Below, one piece after another: positions 5,547 to 7,438 of a stretch of 7,438 nt of DNA. The position numbers and the translations under genes are program-made. Position 1 is the stretch's first letter. Every line of letters starts with the position of its first letter. This DNA is from an uncultured Pseudomonadota bacterium (lineage in GTDB: Bacteria > Pseudomonadota > Gammaproteobacteria > Burkholderiales > Eutrophovitaceae): assembly GCA_937983055.1 (NCBI GenBank), contig CALJLA010000027.1, forward strand, positions 1 to 7,438. Reading direction: 5' to 3'. The notes below the pieces were generated by a model that was not told the origin of the DNA, did not search any database, and saw only the letters and a program-made list of their open reading frames with translations.

Positions 5547-6464
5547 ATGTCCTGGTTCTCGGAGTACGGCCCGATTCTCGCGATGCAGGGCTTCAACGCA
5601 TTGTCCCTGTTCTGCGTGCTGCTGCTGATGGCACTGGGCCTGGCGATCATCTTCGGCCAGATGGGCGTCATCAACATGGCGCACGGCGAGTTCCTGACCA
5701 TCGGTGCCTACACCACGTATCTGTTCTCGACGCTGACCCAGACCTACGCGCCGGCGCTGATGCCCGGCTACTTCCTGGTGGCGATCGTCGGGGCCTTCAT
5801 ATTCGCGTTCGGCTTCGGCTACCTGCTGGAGTGGGCGCTGATCCGACACCTGTACCGAAGACCGCTCGACACGCTGCTGGCGACCTGGGGCGTGTCGCTC
5901 GGCATGCAGCAGTTGTTCCGCTCGACCTTCGGTGCACGTGAAGTCAGCGCCACGCTGCCCGACTGGCTGATGGGCTCCTGGCAGCCGGTCGAGGGCGTCG
6001 ACATTCCGCTCAACGGCATGTTCGTCATGGCGCTGACGGCACTGCTGACGCTGACGCTGTTCCTGCTGCTGTTCCGCTCCGGCTGGGGGCTGGAGGTGCG
6101 CTCCACCGTGCAGAACCGGATGATGGCGGGCGCGGTCGGCATCAACACCAAGCGTGTGGACCGCATGACCTTCGCCCTCGGCTGCGGCATTGCCGGTGTC
6201 GCGGGCGCGGCCTTCACCACCATCGGTTCGACCGGACCCACCTCCGGCTCGCTCTACATCGTCGACACCTTCCTGACGGTGGTGTTCGGCGGCGCGGCCA
6301 GTCTGTTCGGCACCATCGCCTCGGCCTTCGCCATCGCCCAGACGCAGGCCAACCTGGAATTCTTCCTGAACGGCTCCATGGCCAAGGTCCTCACGCTGAG
6401 CGCGGTCGTCATCTTCCTGATGGTCCGCCCGCAGGGACTGTTCGCCATCAAGGTGCGCCGTTGA
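5547..6464 (+). CDS. urtB: Urea/amide ABC transporter permease UrtB
   Basis: This is the first inner-membrane permease of the importer, 305 aa, of the LivH/UrtB type. About eight hydrophobic segments are visible, including 17-38, 75-98, 158-176, 208-226, 240-262 and 279-294. Family marks are the early motif INMAHGEFLTIGAY (42-55), the cytoplasmic loop that contacts the ATPase (about 182-207, with QNRMMAGAVGINTKRVDRM), then GIAGVAGA (214-221), a GGAASLFGT turn (248-256) and the C-terminal VRPQGLFA (293-300). It corresponds to the short UrtB form: some bacteria have a UrtB of over 500 aa with a large N-terminal extension, which is absent here. It pairs with UrtC to form the channel. Only 34 bp separate it from urtC, so the two are surely co-transcribed. 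Confidence 0.93.
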   Translation: MSWFSEYGPILAMQGFNALSLFCVLLLMALGLAIIFGQMGVINMAHGEFLTIGAYTTYLFSTLTQTYAPALMPGYFLVAIVGAFIFAFGFGYLLEWALIRHLYRRPLDTLLATWGVSLGMQQLFRSTFGAREVSATLPDWLMGSWQPVEGVDIPLNGMFVMALTALLTLTLFLLLFRSGWGLEVRSTVQNRMMAGAVGINTKRVDRMTFALGCGIAGVAGAAFTTIGSTGPTSGSLYIVDTFLTVVFGGAASLFGTIASAFAIAQTQANLEFFLNGSMAKVLTLSAVVIFLMVRPQGLFAIKVRR

Positions 6465-6498
6465 TCCGGCCATCCGCAACTACACACAGGACGACGAC

Positions 6499-7438
6499 AT
6501 GAAGGCGATCTATCGCAACGTATTCGGCGGCGGCGGCGGGCTGGCCTCGCTCGCGGTGCTGGCGGCGCTGATCTTCATCGTGCTGCCGCTCGGGCTGGAC
6601 CTGTTCAGGCTCAACCTGGTGGGCAAGTATCTGACCTACGCCTTCGTCGCCGTCGGCCTGGTGCTGTGCTGGGGCTACGGCGGGGTGCTGAGCCTGGGCC
6701 AGGGCGTGTTCTTCGGCCTCGGCGGCTACTGCATGGCCATGTTCCTCAAGCTGGAGGCCTCCGACCCGGAAAGCACCAAGATCCAGTCCACGCCTGGCAT
6801 CCCGGACTTCATGGACTGGAACCAGATCACCGAGCTGCCCTGGTTCTGGGAGCCGTTCCACAGCCTGCCGTTTACGCTGCTCGCGATCGTCGCGGTGCCT
6901 GTGGGGCTCGCCTTCATCATCGGCTTCGCCATGTTCAAGCGCCGGGTCGGCGATGTGTACTTCGCGATCGTCACGCAGGCGGTGGCGCTGATTCTGTCGG
7001 TGCTGATCATCGGGCAACAGGGCCTGACCGGCGGGGTCAACGGCATTACCGACCTGAAGACGCTGAACGGCTGGGACATCCGCACCGATTCGGCGAAGTA
7101 CGTTCTCTACTACGTCAGCGGCGCGCTGCTGATCGCCTGCATCCTGGTGGCCAGATTCCTGGTGTCGTCCAAGCTCGGCAAGCTGCTGCTGGCGATGCGG
7201 GACAAGGAAGAGCGGGTGCGCTTCTCCGGCTACGACGTCGCCAACTTCAAGTTATTCACCTTCTGCGTGGCGGCGGCGTTTTCCGCCATCGGCGGTGCCA
7301 TGTTCACCCTGCAGGTGGGCTTCATGTCGCCGTCGTTCGTCGGCATCGTGCCCTCGATCGAGATGGTGATCTTCGCCGCGGTCGGCGGCCGCATGTCGCT
7401 GGTGGGCGCGGTGTATGGCGCGCTGCTGGTGAACTGGG
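6499..7438 (+). CDS. urtC: Urea/amide ABC transporter permease UrtC (3' end cut off by window edge)
   Basis: This is the second permease subunit, LivM/UrtC type. 313 residues are present with the frame still open, and UrtC is usually about 360-385 aa, so roughly 50-70 residues are missing. ATG 6499 follows AGGA at 6488-6491. Visible family marks are the first helix (15-33), GYGGVLSLGQGVFFGLGGY (59-77), a polar loop (85-120), GLTGGVNGIT (175-184), the ATPase-contact loop around AMRDKEERVRFSGYDV (232-247), SAIGGAMFTLQVGF (262-275) and GGRMSLVGAVYGALLVN (296-312). The polar loop between early helices is typical of UrtC and helps separate it from LivM. It follows urtB by 34 bp. The ATPase genes urtD and urtE should follow outside the window. 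Confidence 0.92.
   Translation, partial: MKAIYRNVFGGGGGLASLAVLAALIFIVLPLGLDLFRLNLVGKYLTYAFVAVGLVLCWGYGGVLSLGQGVFFGLGGYCMAMFLKLEASDPESTKIQSTPGIPDFMDWNQITELPWFWEPFHSLPFTLLAIVAVPVGLAFIIGFAMFKRRVGDVYFAIVTQAVALILSVLIIGQQGLTGGVNGITDLKTLNGWDIRTDSAKYVLYYVSGALLIACILVARFLVSSKLGKLLLAMRDKEERVRFSGYDVANFKLFTFCVAAAFSAIGGAMFTLQVGFMSPSFVGIVPSIEMVIFAAVGGRMSLVGAVYGALLVNW

Noticed and set aside
5541..6479. Minus-strand open frame (312 codons) antisense to urtB
   Set aside because: It mirrors the UrtB coding frame, with Gln/His/Arg-rich composition and no independent support.

Overview
The window looks like chromosomal DNA of a high-GC betaproteobacterium. Base composition is strongly G+C-rich, third codon positions are mostly G or C, and the transporter proteins read like those of Rhodocyclales (Azoarcus/Thauera type) or Burkholderiales. 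The assignment to order is an impression from sequence style, not a computed placement. No mobile element, RNA gene or CRISPR array is visible, and gene density is normal.

Layout. Two transcription units diverge from a 356-bp intergenic region (3793-4148). The left unit runs on the minus strand: a large hybrid sensor histidine kinase (394-3792, 1132 aa), then a two-component response regulator that starts inside the kinase's last codons and runs off the left edge (1-419). The right unit runs on the plus strand: the periplasmic binding protein UrtA (4149-5402), the permeases UrtB (5547-6464) and UrtC (6499 to the right edge, truncated). The ATPases UrtD and UrtE are expected just beyond the right edge.

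How the genes may work together. urtABC encode a branched-chain-amino-acid-type (HAAT) ABC importer of the urea/short-amide class. The kinase is the notable gene. Its first ~480 residues form a complete 12-helix NCS1 (nucleobase/hydantoin:cation symporter-1) permease-like domain. This is followed by an eight-cysteine zinc-ribbon-like segment, two more transmembrane helices, a signalling coiled coil, HisKA, HATPase_c, a receiver domain and a helical tail. The simplest model is a transporter-derived sensor that detects or carries a nitrogenous solute (nucleobase, ureide, urea or amide) and passes phosphate to the coupled response regulator, which may control the divergent urt operon. The gene pairing is seen in the sequence; the regulatory link and ligand are inference.

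Non-coding DNA. The divergent intergenic region holds a perfect 19-bp palindrome followed by a T-run on the kinase-gene strand, a tandem 12-bp repeat (TTGCGNNGCGAT, 15-bp period) and scattered TGCACC half-sites. The urtA-urtB gap (144 bp) holds two GC-rich hairpins and a 13-bp direct repeat, a candidate element for unequal expression of the binding protein and the permeases.
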